Source of the DNA: Nematostella vectensis
Taxonomy: Eukaryota; Cnidaria; Anthozoa; Actiniaria; Edwardsiidae
NCBI RefSeq assembly: GCF_932526225.1
Contig: NC_064043.1
Coordinates: 3,621,001-3,685,000, forward strand
Reading direction: 5' to 3'
DNA: 64,000 bases
Numbering within the stretch: the first letter of the stretch is position 1; each line of letters starts with the position of its first letter. The notes under the pieces were generated by a model. It saw only the letters and a program-made list of their open reading frames with translations. It did no database searches and had not been told where the DNA came from. Below, piece by piece: positions 49,901 through 61,760 of the stretch. The position numbers were made by a program, and so were the translations under genes.

Positions 49901-52900
49901 AAGGAACCAGTGAGTGGGGAAACTTATAGAAGAGGGATGTTTCTGTGTTGAGACGCTTGTTTACTGAATCTCACTTGGTGATCTCACCCCATGTGCAGAG
50001 GTCGACTTCACAAAAATATATTTTTGGGCTTCTAACGCGCTAGGCGCCTACGTTGCGTAATCACGAATTCTAGAGAAACAAGTTTAATGCACTCGAGCCC
50101 TCCCCTACCATCAAGAATCACGATTGCTTTCATTCAAAGGCGTTACCCGGGCTCGAATACTGAATCGGAAATGTTCACTCCGGATTGAGATCGATTACCG
50201 TGTAATATCTTCAGTAAAACCTCAATATAACAGACGCGCATCCCTTCTGATCAAAAACTAACTTCTGATCACAAAATTCCCTTCTGATCAAGGACTATTT
50301 AGTTCACCTCTCTTCTGGTCAAAGTTCACTTCTCTAGTCTCACGGGCAGGATAAGGAGGTGGGGGGTTTCCTTCTTATGATAAGACCATCTAGTTTAACT
50401 TCTCTAGTCTCACGGGCAGGACAAGGAGGGGGGTCTTCCTTCTTATGATAAGACCATCTAGTTCACTTCTCTAGTCTCACGGGCAAGGATAAGAAGGGAG
50501 AGGGGTGCATCTGGCCCTTCTTCACAGGGAAATCTATGGCTACCAATCAAAGCCAAAGAATTCTAAACAAAAGGCCTACTTCATTTCTCTATGAGCCCTG
50601 TTCATTAAGAACAGGCTAGCATTAGACTGTCGTACTGATGATTGTGGTATTTTTTCCTTTAGAGGTAAAGGCGTCAGAAATCAAGGTTGCTGAGGAGCCC
50701 CTGGAGCTCAACCCAGACCCACGCTCGTGTGTCGTCAATGGCAACCAGTGTGAGCAGTCGTGCATCAAGGTCCGCGGTATCGTCAAGTGCACGTGTCGTC
50801 AGGGCTTCGTGCTACATAACAATGAGTTTAGCTGCTTCGGTAAGTCTCTGTTACCATGGATACCGTAGGAACGACGGACGGCGAACTGAAGTTAAACGTT
50901 TTCCCTCTTTGTAAAATTTTGTCTCAACCCGATATACATATCTGAGAGTATCTCCCTGCGATCACGTGCTATAGTCTGTTGTGATTGGCTAATGTTGTAT
51001 GATATTCTCCCGTAGATATGGACGAGTGTGAGCTATCTCCGTGTGATCACGAGTGTCATAACACTCCTGGTTCATACTACTGCACATGCAAGAAGGGATA
51101 CACCCTCCAAACGGACATGGTCACATGCAAACGTGAGTTATAGCTAAATCGTATGAATGTTTTAGGTAATATGTCAGAGTTAGGGGAATGAGAACAGGAA
51201 GTAAACCTTTACAATGAGAACATATAAGATTAAGAATATTCGAGCTTTAATTTTAGTAAACACCTTCTTTGTGCCCACATAATAACTCATCGTGTATCTC
51301 TCCTTGGGAAAAGAACTTTATTTTTATTTAATTTTCATACCTGCTTTCAGCTGGTTCTGCGCTGGAAATCCAGCCTTCAATTTCTTGCACGGGTTTGTGG
51401 TTTGTTTTTCTTGCAGTTTGAAAAGCTGTATGTGGGGAAGTCTCTGCGTTTCCATTCACTGTTGCCACTCTTATGATAATGATGAAAAATAATGATGATG
51501 ATGGTGATGACGCTAATCACATGTAAATGTGATCAAATGCATCCTTCTCATAACTGAAGTACCTTGATGAATTATATTTGTCGTGTTTTGCAGAAGATCA
51601 CGGAAACTGTTCCGTAAATGACGTGGGGTGCCTGGACCGCTGTCCCGGCTGCCCTTGCCCGCCTGGCATGTCACGGCAGAATGGACACTGCGTTGGTAAG
51701 TGCGCGTGCGATAAGTGGTCAATTCATTCCAGGAGAGAGGGCAAGATAAATATATCACATAATATTCCCATCTCCTCGTCACCCTCTTGAAGGCGCTTCA
51801 TGAATAACAGACTACAAAAATATTATATGAATCGACATTTACCAACGAACTTGTTGTTTGTGCCTTTGTGGCAAAGGAGTGTACGGTTTAGAGGTGTAAA
51901 GTTTTGAGGGGTGTGGTTTAGAGGGAGGGGGGGAGGTTTGTCCTTTCCAGAGCTTGTATGGCTAGCAAAACTAGAGACAAGCTATAAAATAACACGTCCT
52001 CGCTTGAAGCGTCAGCGAAACTGCTCTGTTTTCAAAGACGCGTAAAACATGCCATTTCAACCTTGTGTTGATTTTGTTCCCTTTCCAGAGCTAACAATGC
52101 TTATTTATTCTATCCTCGGAATATTTTTAAGAAGTGTATCGCAATAAGGGTCTCTCCCTCATTGCTAGAGACCCATTAACGAGGCATCCTGTGTTCTCTA
52201 CAAACTTTTATGCTTATCTCTGGTGACAAAAATGTTTACCATAACGACATTTTGATTACAAATTCATCCCTCTCTCGTCTCACGTTAAATAAAATTATAA
52301 GCAGTTTGCCGTTTTTTACAAATAATCTCCTCGCCGCGGCCTGTTAGAAGTCTCTTACAAGAAGCTAATGTGATATTCTGTTTACATATTTGAGTGCAAT
52401 TTAAATATTTTCTCTTTTTTTTTTTGTTCAATTCGTTGGCTTTCCTGCCATTTGCAAGATCGTTTAAGGAGCACGTTATTGCTACTCGCGCTACTCGCCG
52501 CAAATTTCCGGCTAATCGATGTTTAAGTGAGTCAATGCTGATGCCACATTTTCTTTCAACAAACGCTAATTGACCGGAGGGGACTAGTGCCGTCTACTCA
52601 CGTTCGGAGCATGCGCATTACACGCCTGGTTTCCATTACCGCACGCGATGACATACGGACGGTGTCTACCAACCAAGCAAGGAGGCGGTTTCTCTGATAA
52701 GAAATACATGTAGTTCACAGTAAATAATAACACATGTTCTCGAATATAAGCAAAACAATGTTCTAAAGTTGGATCACAAAGATAGATTGGAAGCAGAATA
52801 CCCCACCCAAAAACGAAACAAAAGAAAGAAACATAAAAAAGTAAGAAAACCTTCGCTAAATGGCACAGAGAAAATGATTTAAATGACAATGAAAAAATCG

Positions 52901-55900
52901 TGCATGCCAATCTGATATTGTCTTGTAGAGAGAAACTTGTTTGTTGCGCTCAAAAAGGTTGTACCATTAGAACTGCTGCAAACAAAGCTTCTAACATCGC
53001 CTATATAGCATTTAGTACCTAATAATTATTCTAACTGTCATATACTGCCGTGTAATACTACTGATTTCTCTGACTTGAATAGTGAGGCTTTAGCACTTCT
53101 CATGACAGAGCGCAGACTTCTAGCCATAACACCCTCTCCCAGCCCCTCTCCCCTGTAGCCCCTTTCCCTCGTTGCCCCTATTCAACCTTAAAGCCTGCAC
53201 TTATCGTCAAACATAAGCTCTGACTTTTCTTGTTAAGATATTCTGAGACTCGACCCCCTCTCCTCATTTCGTCTTCCTCAAGTTCTGACTCATCCCTTCC
53301 CCTTTTCTTGGTGCATAACCCCCCCCCCCCCCCATCTACTCGGTGGCCTGTGCCTAACGCCTAGCATCGCATGTTCCTGCCCCCTCCCCCGCCCCTCCCA
53401 CACCCATCACATACTCTCCCGCTTGTGCTTCTCGCATAAAACATCGGGTGTAGATCTTCTTACTCCCCTCCTTACAACCCTACCCGTCACATGACCCCCT
53501 CTTCTCGGTCGCTTGTGCTTCTCGCCTAGCACATAGTGTGTACATGTTTTTGCTCTCCTCCTTTCCACCCTACTTGTCCCATGACCCCTCTATTCGGTCG
53601 CTTGTGCTACTCGCCTAGCACATAGTGTGTATATGTTTTTGCTCTCCTCCTTTCCACCCTACTTGTCCCATGACCCCTCTATTCGGTCGATTATGCTTCT
53701 CGCCTAGCACATAGTGTGTACATGTTTTTGCTCTCCTCCTTTCCACCCTACTTATCCCATGACCCCTCTTTTCGGTCGCTTGTGATTCTCGCCTAGCACA
53801 TAGTGTGTACATGTTTTTGCTCTCCTCTTTTCCACCCTACTTGTCCCATGACCCCTCTATTCGGTCGCTTGTGCTTCTCGCCTAGCACATAGTGTGTACA
53901 TGTTTTTGCTCTCCTCCTTTCCACCCTACTTGTCCCATGACCCCTCTATTCGGTCGCTTGTGCTTCTCGCCTAGCACATAGTGTGTACATGTTTTTGCTC
54001 TCCTCCTTTCCACCCTACTTATCCCATGACCCCTCTTTTCGGTCGCTTGTGATTCTCGCCTAGCACATAGTGTGTACATGTTTTTGCTCTCCTCTTTTCC
54101 ACCCTACTTGTCCCATGACCCCTCTATTCGGTCGCTTGTGCTTCTCGCCTAGCACATAGTGTGTACATGTTTTTGCTCTCCTCCTTTCCACCCTACTTGT
54201 CCCATGACCCCTCTATTCGGTCGCTTGTGCTTCTCGCCTAGCACATAGTGTGTACATGTTTTTGCTCTCCTCCTTTCCACCCTACTTGTCCCATGACCCC
54301 TCTTTTCGGTCGCTTGTGATTCTCGCCTAGCACATAGTTTGTACATGTTTTTGCTCTCCTCCTTTCCACCCTACTTGTCCCATGACCCCTCTATTCGGTC
54401 GCTTGTGATTCTCGCCTAGCACATAGTGTGTACATGTTTTTGCTCTCCTCCTTTCCACCCTACTTGTCCCATGACCCCTCTATTCGGTCGCTTGTGCTTC
54501 TCGCCTAGCACATAGTGTGTACATGTTTTTGCTCTCCTCTTTTCCACCCTACTTGTCCCATGACCCCTCTATTCGGTCGCTTGTGATTCTCGCCTAGCAC
54601 ATAGTGTGTACATGTTTTTGCTCTCCTCCTTTCCACCCTACTTGTCCCATGACCCCTCTTTTCGGTCGCTTGTGATTCTCGCCTAGCACATAGTGTGTAC
54701 ATGTTTTTGCTCTCCTCCTTTCCACCCTACTTGTCCCATGACCCCTCTATTCGGTCGCTTGTGATTCTCGCCTAGCACATAGTGTGTACATGTTTTTGCT
54801 CTCCTCCTTTCCACCCAACTTGTCCCATGACCCCTCTATTCGGTCGCTTGTGCTTCCCGCCTAGCACATAGTGTGTACATGTTTTTGCTCTCCTCCTTTC
54901 CACCCTACTTGTCCCATGACCCCTCTATTCGGTCGCTTGTGCTTCTCGCCTAGCACATAGTGTGTACATGTTTTTGCTCTCCTCCTTTCCACCCTACTTG
55001 TCCCATGACCCCTCTTTTCGGTCGCTTGTGCTTCTCGCCTAGCACATAGTGTGTACATGTTTTTGCTCTCCTCCTTTCCACCCTACTTGTCCCATGACCC
55101 CTCTATTCGGTCGCTTGTGCTTCTCGCCTAGCACATAGTGTGTACATGTTTTTGCTCTCCTCCTTTCCACCCAACTTGTCCCATGACCCCTCTATTCGGT
55201 CGCTTGTGCTTCTCGCCTAGCACATAGTGTGTACATGTTTTTGCTCTTCTCCTTTCCACCCAACTTGTCCCATGACCCCTCTATTCGGTCGCTTGTGCTT
55301 CTCGCCTAGCACATAGTGTGTACATGTTTTTGCTCTCCTCCTTTCCACCCTACTTGTCCCATGACCCCTCTATTCGGTCGATTATGCTTCTCGCCTAGCA
55401 CATAGTGTGTACATGTTTTTGCTCTCCTCCTTTCCACCCTACTTATCCCATGACCCCTCTTTTCGGTCGCTTGTGATTCTCGCCTAGCACATAGTGTGTA
55501 CATGTTTTTGCTCTCCTCTTTTCCACCCTACTTGTCCCATGACCCCTCTATTCGGTCGCTTGTGCTTCTCGCCTAGCACATAGTGTGTACATGTTTTTGC
55601 TCTCCTCCTTTCCACCGTACTTGTCCCATGACCCCTCTATTCATTCGATACATCGGGTTTGCACGTGCTTGCAGAGACAGACGAGTGCTCGCTGTACAAG
55701 GGCGTATGCCATCACAACTGCGTCAATACTCCTAGGGGATACCGCTGTGCATGCAGCCCGGGCTATTCACTCGACGAGAATGGCATCTCGTGCTCAGGTG
55801 CGTGTTACCCGTGGGATACCCGCATGACGCTGCCTTGACCCGCAGGATACCCGTGCAATACTACTTTCACCCGCGGGAATTTTTTTGCGATAATGCTTTG

Positions 55901-58900
55901 ACCCGCGGGATACCCTCCTCACGCTAGCCTTGCACTCAGGATATCAATGCAATGCTCTTTGACCCGCGAGTTTTTATCCGTACAATACTACCTTGACACG
56001 CAATAACCGTGCGAAGTTGTTGTTTAGATACGGATGATTGACGTATCATTGTTGTTTAGATACGGACGATTGACATGTCGTTGTTGCTTAGATACGGATG
56101 ATTGACATGTCGTTGTTGTTTAGATACGGATGAATGCGCCACGGGTGCCCATACCTGTCATCATAACTGCATCAATGTGCCAGGAGGGTACTTCTGCTCA
56201 TGCGCAAAGGGGTTCCGGCTCAACTATGATCTCAAGACGTGCGTGGGTGAGTGGGCTCCCTGTGTTGCCACACCAGTACAACTTGTAATTGGGTGTTTTT
56301 CCGTCTCTTATGCTTCGTGTGTACAATACGTCGTTATGCATGTGTCGCTAGTTCTTCCTGCGTATTGAAATCACAATATTTGCTATAATATTTAAAACGC
56401 TTTTATTGGGTGGAATTATTATTATTGTTTCTGCTTACGTCTCCTGAGTTTCTGCTTACGTCTCTTGTGCTTCTGCTTACGTCTCTTGTTGTTCTGATTA
56501 CGTCTATTGTGCTTATGTATTCGTCTCCTATGCGTACATATATGTGCTCTTGCGCGTATATGTGCGTCTATTGTGCTTATATTTGCGTCTCTTGCGCGTA
56601 CAGTTGCGTATTTTGTGTGTATGTTTGCGTCTCCTGCGCGTACAGTTGCGTATTTTGTGTGTATGTTTGCGTCTCTTGCGCGTATAGTTGCGTATTTTGT
56701 GTGTATGTTTGCGTCTCTTGCGCGTACAGTTGCGTATTTTGTGTGTATGTTTGCGTCTCTTGCGCGTATAGTTGCGTATTTTGTGTGTATGTTTGCGTCT
56801 CTTGCGCGTACAGTTGCGTATTTTGTGTGTATGTTTGCGTCCCTTGCGCGTATAGTTGTGTATTTTGTGTGTATGTTTGCGTCTCTTGCGCGTATAGTTG
56901 CGTATTTTGTGTGTATGTTTGCGTCTCTTGCGCGTACAGTTGCGTATTTTGTGTGTATGTTTGCGTCTCTTGCGCGTATAGTTGCGTATTTTGTGTGTAT
57001 GTTTGCGTCTCTTGCGCGTACAGTTGCGTATTTTGTGTGTATGTTTGCGTCTCTTGCGCGTATAGTTGCGTATTTTGTGTGTATGTTTGCTTCTCTCGCG
57101 CGTATAGTTGCGTATTTTGTGTGTATGTTTGCTTCTCTCGCGCGTACAGTTGCATATTTTGTGTGTATATTTGCGTCTCTTGCGCGTATAGTTGCGTATT
57201 TTGTGTGTATGTTTGCGTCTCTTGCGCGTATAGTTGCGTATTTTGTGTGTATGTTTGCGTCTCTTGCGCGTACAGTTGCGTATTTTGTGTGTATGTTTGC
57301 GTCTCTTGCGCGTATAGTTGCGTATTTTGTGTGTATGTTTGCTTCTCTCGCGCGTATAGTTGCGTATTTTGTGTGTATGTTTGCTTCTCTCGCGCGTACA
57401 GTTGCGTATTTTGTGTGTATATTTGCGTCTCTTGCGCGTATAGTTGCGTATTTTGTGTGTATGTTTGCGTCTCTTGTGCTTATATTTGTATATTTTGTGT
57501 TTATATTTTATTTTTTTATGTTTAATGCTTGCTTAAATCGCCCTCGTCTTTTTCTGAAGCATATTTGCATATTTCACATTACTTCATAGATATCGATGAG
57601 TGCGCACTGTATCCTGGGATATGCAAGGCTCCGTCTCACTGTCGTAACACAATTGGCGGCCATCGATGCGAGTGTCCCCGAGGATTTATCAGCCACCACC
57701 AGGAGATTTGTATAGGTAACCGGCGCGCGACGGCAATACACTTACAACACACTTTGGATATACAGGCAGGCGCAGACAATATACAGTCAACTCGCAGGCA
57801 ATTTACAAGCAATGCACATGCAACATACAAGCCACCACCAGGAGATTTGTATAGGTAACCGACGCGCGACGGCAATACAGTTACAACACACAGTGGATAT
57901 ATACGCAGGCGCAGACAATATACAGGCAACTCGCAGGCAATTTACAAGCAATGCACATGCAACATACACACAAGGCGCAGGTGACATGCATGCAACGCGC
58001 AAGCAATATACACTTAATTCGAATATATACCATACTGTTTATGTAAAGAGAAGGGAATATACGGACATAACGGTGCGGTGTCCTTTCCCGCATAGATTTG
58101 TAATTCCTTGCTACGCAAAGCGCTTTCGGATTTCGCCTCTTCGTGGTTTTAACAGATGTATGTTGGTGTTTAGCAGGAGTTGTTGTAAAGCAAGAGGCAA
58201 AGCTATGCAGGAGGGGAAATAAAATGATACCGTTATGAAAAGTAATTCCTACGCCCGGTACAAATGATAACTTCTGAATGCATGTACAATATTGACTGTC
58301 CATGTACATCCAACGACAATCGGTACCCGGACAATCGGATAAACGGTCCCTGTATTCCTTTTCCCTTCCTCTAAAAAGCGGTCTCTAATGAAAATCGAAA
58401 TACCTGTTGGATAGAAAGACTTGGTATTAAAGGCAATCGGAAAAAAATGAACAGGTTTTTATTGACATTTATAAAGAATTTTAGTTAAACACTCACACAA
58501 TAGTAAGTTAGGCATTTGGTGGTGGTTTTTTTGTAAGGCTAAGTTCAAACGTCGTATTATCCATGAACCTTGTTAAATGCAAATGCATGCAAATGAATCA
58601 AGTCGATTGTTCCATCTTCATTTGCACGCATTGCATTTAATACGGTTCATGGATAATACGACGTTTAAACTTAGCCTGAGGCGCTGTTAAGATAATATGC
58701 TTTCATATTGTTTCATCGTGTAAACTATGGGTTAGGATCGCGTTTCTTTTCTGGCCACGTTACTTGTGGATCTTCATTTCACTCTAATCCAGAGATTTAC
58801 ACACAACACGCTTCCCTCGCTTCATGGCTCTGTGTATTGACTGTTTCGGTAACCTAGTGAAGTAGATTATTAAGCACTCTATGAGCATCAAGTGATTCAA

Positions 58901-61074
58901 TATGAAAATGCATTTTGTGTGTTGGCCGCGAGTAATGTTGATAGTATAGATTAAGCATTAAATGAGCACCAAGTGATTCAATATAAGAGTCTTCCATTTT
59001 GTGTGTTGGCCGTGAGAAATGTTAATAGTATAGATTATATGCCAATCGTTTGGTATCAGCTTTCTCTTATTCTCTGTTTTCGAAATATGAAATTTTAGAC
59101 AAAGACCCATCCCCCTCTCCCCCCCCCCCTTTGAGGAGGGATTTTCTCCGTCATATAACAAACTTTACATTTGACAGCTTTGCATTTATTCGTTCCTAAT
59201 TTTTTTAGTCCATTTCCCAGATATTTCTTTTGTACCCCTCTTCCTTGTTGTTTATCGTTGTATCTACCATTATTTCATATTTCTCTGAGTATCTATTTGT
59301 TTCATATTTTCTATCTTTCCCATCTTCCACTTCCTGTCTCCCTAAGTATTTATCGTTCAACTATTTCCTTATTATTTCTCAACATTTGTACCGAGTTCAA
59401 CTATCAAGTGACTTCAATGGATGTTTGGCTGCTACTGACATATCTCGTGATCCGCCTCTTTTTCCTTTCCTTACTTCACTCCACTAAGTGACTTTGTATT
59501 GTCCAAAAAGTGCTACTTTGCTCGTCGGCCCCCATTTACGATACGATAACTTGATAGGGCGATAGAGCCACTTCCTTGTATTGTCTACTGCTAACCCAAG
59601 CATAGACACCACAAATGTTTTGATAAGTGAAGGAATATTAATGTTGTTTATGAGTGCACTTTATCGGAATATGCTTTTAGTAACAACAGTCAGGCCAGAT
59701 ATTTATGGTAAATAAGACAGTATTCGAGAACTGTCATAACGTAGAACCCCAGGCTTTGTCTGGGAACTTACTGGGGCTGCATCTCGGCGGCCAAGGAGAC
59801 TCTTGAAAAATGTATTACACACAGCAGCTTGATTGATTAAAGCGAAATCTATGGCCTGGTTTGACTAATTAAAAGACAAAAAAGCCCACAAAAAAAGAGA
59901 AACTAGCAAAACTCAACATATGTCATGTTTAGGCGCATCTAGCGGTGAATATCATGGTGGTGATTCATGTTGCTGTTATAAGATGATACGGGATCGCTAT
60001 AATCTTTAAAGTACAAACAGTAAATGCGTAAAAACAAAATTACAAATAGTGCTTAACCACACTTAACAACTTCTTCCGAGACCAGAAAAGCACACGTAAG
60101 AGCACTTTATTTCGATAGAGACTTTCGCCCTAAACACGTGGTAAAACCGGTAAAGGTGCCAGTAAGACATGCATTGAGGCTTTGCTTTCTTTTCTTCCCT
60201 CGTCCTTTAAAGTTGCTGTTAAGTGCTCAAGATAATATGTACTAACTTTTCCATCTATCGTTCGCAGATGACGACGAGTGCCAACGCGACAATGGCGGTT
60301 GCAGTCAGCGATGTCAAAATTTCCCCGGTAGCTATCGGTGTTCTTGCTGGTACGGGTTTAGCCTACTACCCGACCGGAGAACTTGCCAAGGTACGCACTA
60401 TCGTATTTAAGTGATTCTTCGGGTTTTTAAAATCATAGAAAAAATGTTTTATGAGTAAGTTCCCTTTCACTGTTTTCTTTTTCACTGTTCAATAGTAATC
60501 GGCATCCCATCCACTTATCTGAAAATGTATTTTCAAGCATCTGGTCCAGGATGACCGAATCCCACAGCCATACCTTTCATCAGTTTTACTCTTAGCAATC
60601 TACCCCAACCCTCCCCTCCCTCTACTTTCAGCAATCTATCTTAACCCTCCCCTCCCTCTACTCTCAGCAATCTATCTTAACCCTCCCCCCTCTACTCTCA
60701 GCAATTTATCCTAACCCTCCCCTCCCTCTACTCTCAACAATCTATTTTAACCCTCCCCCCTCTACTCGCAGCAATTTATCCTAACCCTCACCTCCCTCTA
60801 CTCTCAGCAATCTATCTTAACCTTCCCCCTCTACTCTCAGCAATTTATCCTAACCCTCCCCTCCCTCAACTCTCAACAATTTATCCTAACCCTCCTCTCC
60901 CTCTACTCTCCACAATTTATCCTAACCCTCCCCTTCCTCCCAGATGTTGACGAGTGCTCTCGCTACCCTGGTCTTTGCCACCACCACTGCATCAATATCC
61001 CAGGGGGATACAAATGCGCATGCCCACCTGGCCAGCGGCAGCATTTTAACGGGCTCATCTGCTTGCCTGCCTAA
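43980..61074 (+). CDS. Secreted lysozyme-like plus nine-EGF protein, 10 exons
   Basis: Exons: 43980-44547, 49448-49576, 50663-50839, 51016-51132, 51594-51695, 55675-55797, 56124-56246, 57590-57715, 60268-60390, 60944-61074; all introns are phase 1 and the product is 572 aa. Exon 1 encodes a hydrophobic signal peptide (about 1-22) and a domain with [17 protein letters not shown] and [16 protein letters not shown] (about 62-165) that resembles a lysozyme/transglycosylase-like fold; where a catalytic Glu would be expected I see Gln71. Exons 2-10 each encode one six-cysteine EGF module. Modules 3 and 5-9 begin D-x-D-E-C or T-D-E-C, the calcium-binding type; module 4 ([20 protein letters not shown]) is short and irregular. 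No membrane anchor follows, so it is probably secreted to matrix or mucus. Symmetric 1-1 exons are classic for exon shuffling. The lysozyme-like call is tentative; the EGF calls are firm. Confidence 0.88.
47399..47670. mobile_element. Inverted-repeat element in intron 1 of the EGF gene
   Basis: GTTGCGCGCGCATCCAAAA (47456-47474) is inverted at 47631-47649, the similarity continues inward to an inverted CCACAGCTGA, and outer ends GAAAAGAACGG versus GGTCTTTTC roughly match. It is a palindromic non-coding element of about 270 bp, MITE-like. Target duplication not determined. Confidence 0.5.
50325..50505. repeat. ~65-bp tandem repeat in EGF-gene intron 2
   Basis: Three copies of AGTTCACTTCTCTAGTCTCA, then CGGGCAGGATAAGGAGG and CTTCTTATGATAAGACCATC. 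It ends about 160 bases before exon 3. Confidence 0.8.
53470..55645. repeat. 89-bp minisatellite in EGF-gene intron 5, ~24 copies
   Basis: The unit includes TAGCACATAGTGTGTACATG, TTTTTGCTCTCCTCCTTTCC, then GACCCCTCTATTCGGTCGCT and TGTGCTTCTCGCC. Some 267-bp trimers recur (register points 53615, 53882 and 54149). The array ends about 30 bases before the exon 6 acceptor, and each unit has a pyrimidine-rich stretch ending CTTCTCGCCTAG that resembles a 3' splice site. Minus-strand open frames of 65 codons inside it are repeat shadows. Confidence 0.93.
56012..56133 (+). repeat. Four copies of the exon 7 acceptor, 32-bp period
   Basis: GTTGTTGTTTAGATACGGAT, then GATTGACATGTC, repeats with AG dinucleotides at 56026, 56058, 56090 and 56122. 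The last is the true acceptor, followed by exon text ATACGGATGAATGC. Upstream copies carry both the acceptor and about ten bases of exon-like sequence, but GATTGA then puts a stop in frame. Confidence 0.92.
56570..57490 (+). repeat. 42-bp minisatellite in EGF-gene intron 7, ~22 copies
   Basis: The unit is GCGTCTCTTGCGCGTATAGT, then TGCGTATTTTGTGTGTATGT and TT. Variants alternate GTATAG and GTACAG. The unit length makes all frames of one strand open ([13 protein letters not shown] and others), which are shadows. It ends about 100 bases before the exon 8 acceptor. Confidence 0.94.
57691..57968 (+). repeat. 139-bp duplication spanning the exon 8 donor
   Basis: The last 25 bases of exon 8 (from AGCCACCACCAGGAGATTTG), the donor GTAACCG and about 110 intronic bases are repeated once, the second copy starting at 57830. 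Both copies have an intact GTAACC donor. Confidence 0.92.
58536..58677. mobile_element. 142-bp snap-back inverted repeat (MITE)
   Basis: AGGCTAAGTTCAAACGTCGT and the following ATTATCCATGAACC are mirrored at the right end (GGTTCATGGATAAT, ACGACGTTTAAACTTAGCCT). The arms are about 60 bases with few mismatches and a short loop. It lies in intron 8 of the EGF gene. No clear target duplication was seen. Confidence 0.75.
58866..59040. repeat. 81-bp tandem duplication in EGF-gene intron 8
   Basis: Two copies of a unit containing ATGAGCAYCAAGTGATTCAA, TTTTGTGTGTTGGCCG and TAGTATAGATTA; the second copy has several changes. Confidence 0.8.
60585..60935 (+). repeat. ~36-bp pyrimidine-rich repeat before exon 10
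   Basis: Nine or so copies of CTCTACTCTCAGCAATTTAT, then CCTAACCCTCCCCTCC, ending directly in the CTTCCTCCCAG acceptor of the last exon. Most units include TCTCAG after a pyrimidine run, so they are acceptor-like. Confidence 0.9.
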
Positions 61075-61539
61075 CAGTCGACGAACACGTGACTACCACG
61101 TCATTGGCACGTGACTGCCACGTCAGTAAAACAAACATATCCGCTGTGGTCAGCGGCTTATACCACAAACACTACTTGCGCTGGAAGTGTGCAACGCCTT
61201 AGTGGTACATACCGCTAATCACATTTATGAGACAGCGGACGCAGGGACATGAACTGAAATTGAGGAAGAAAGCATTGTCCGTCGCGTTTCACCGGACTTT
61301 TTATGAATTTATGATATAATTAAGTGCACATTGGTGCAATATTTATGAACTCAATCCATGTATAGATGACTATTTGTAGCCCACTCTCTCGGGATTCCGT
61401 TGGCTAACAATGTCAGCTAAAAATGTACAAACTCCAGCGATGACACTCCGGCCTAAAAAAAATTCATTTTTCCTTACATGAGATGTGACGTTGGGGCCGT
61501 CAATCATGGGAATGTTACTAGGGCGAGGCTAATCGACCT

Positions 61540-61760
61540 GAACACCCTGACTTTGGTGATATATCGTGACGTGACCTGAACACGTGACTTTAGTGATACA
61601 TTGTTGCGTGATCTGAACACTTCGCATTACGTGGCTTGTGATCTGAACACGTGACTTTTGTGATACATCGTAACGTAACTCATGTGACCTGAACACGTGG
61701 CATTACGTGACTAGTGACCTGAACTCGTGACTTTGTTACGCCGTGACGTGAGTCGTGTAG
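61540..61760. repeat. Degenerate GTGACCTGAACACGTGAC repeat in the 3' flank
   Basis: Irregular copies of GACCTGAACACGTGACTTTG, then GATACATCGTGACGT, 45-60 bp apart, probably within the 3' UTR of the EGF gene. Confidence 0.6.

Noticed and set aside
53615-55503. Repeated 65-codon minus-strand frames
   Set aside because: One frame per few units of the 89-bp array; no start context or conservation to support genes.
56410-57589. Open frames of 360-371 codons rich in Cys/Val/Tyr
   Set aside because: Shadows of the 42-bp intronic array; overlapping frames are equally open and they lie in an intron of the EGF gene.
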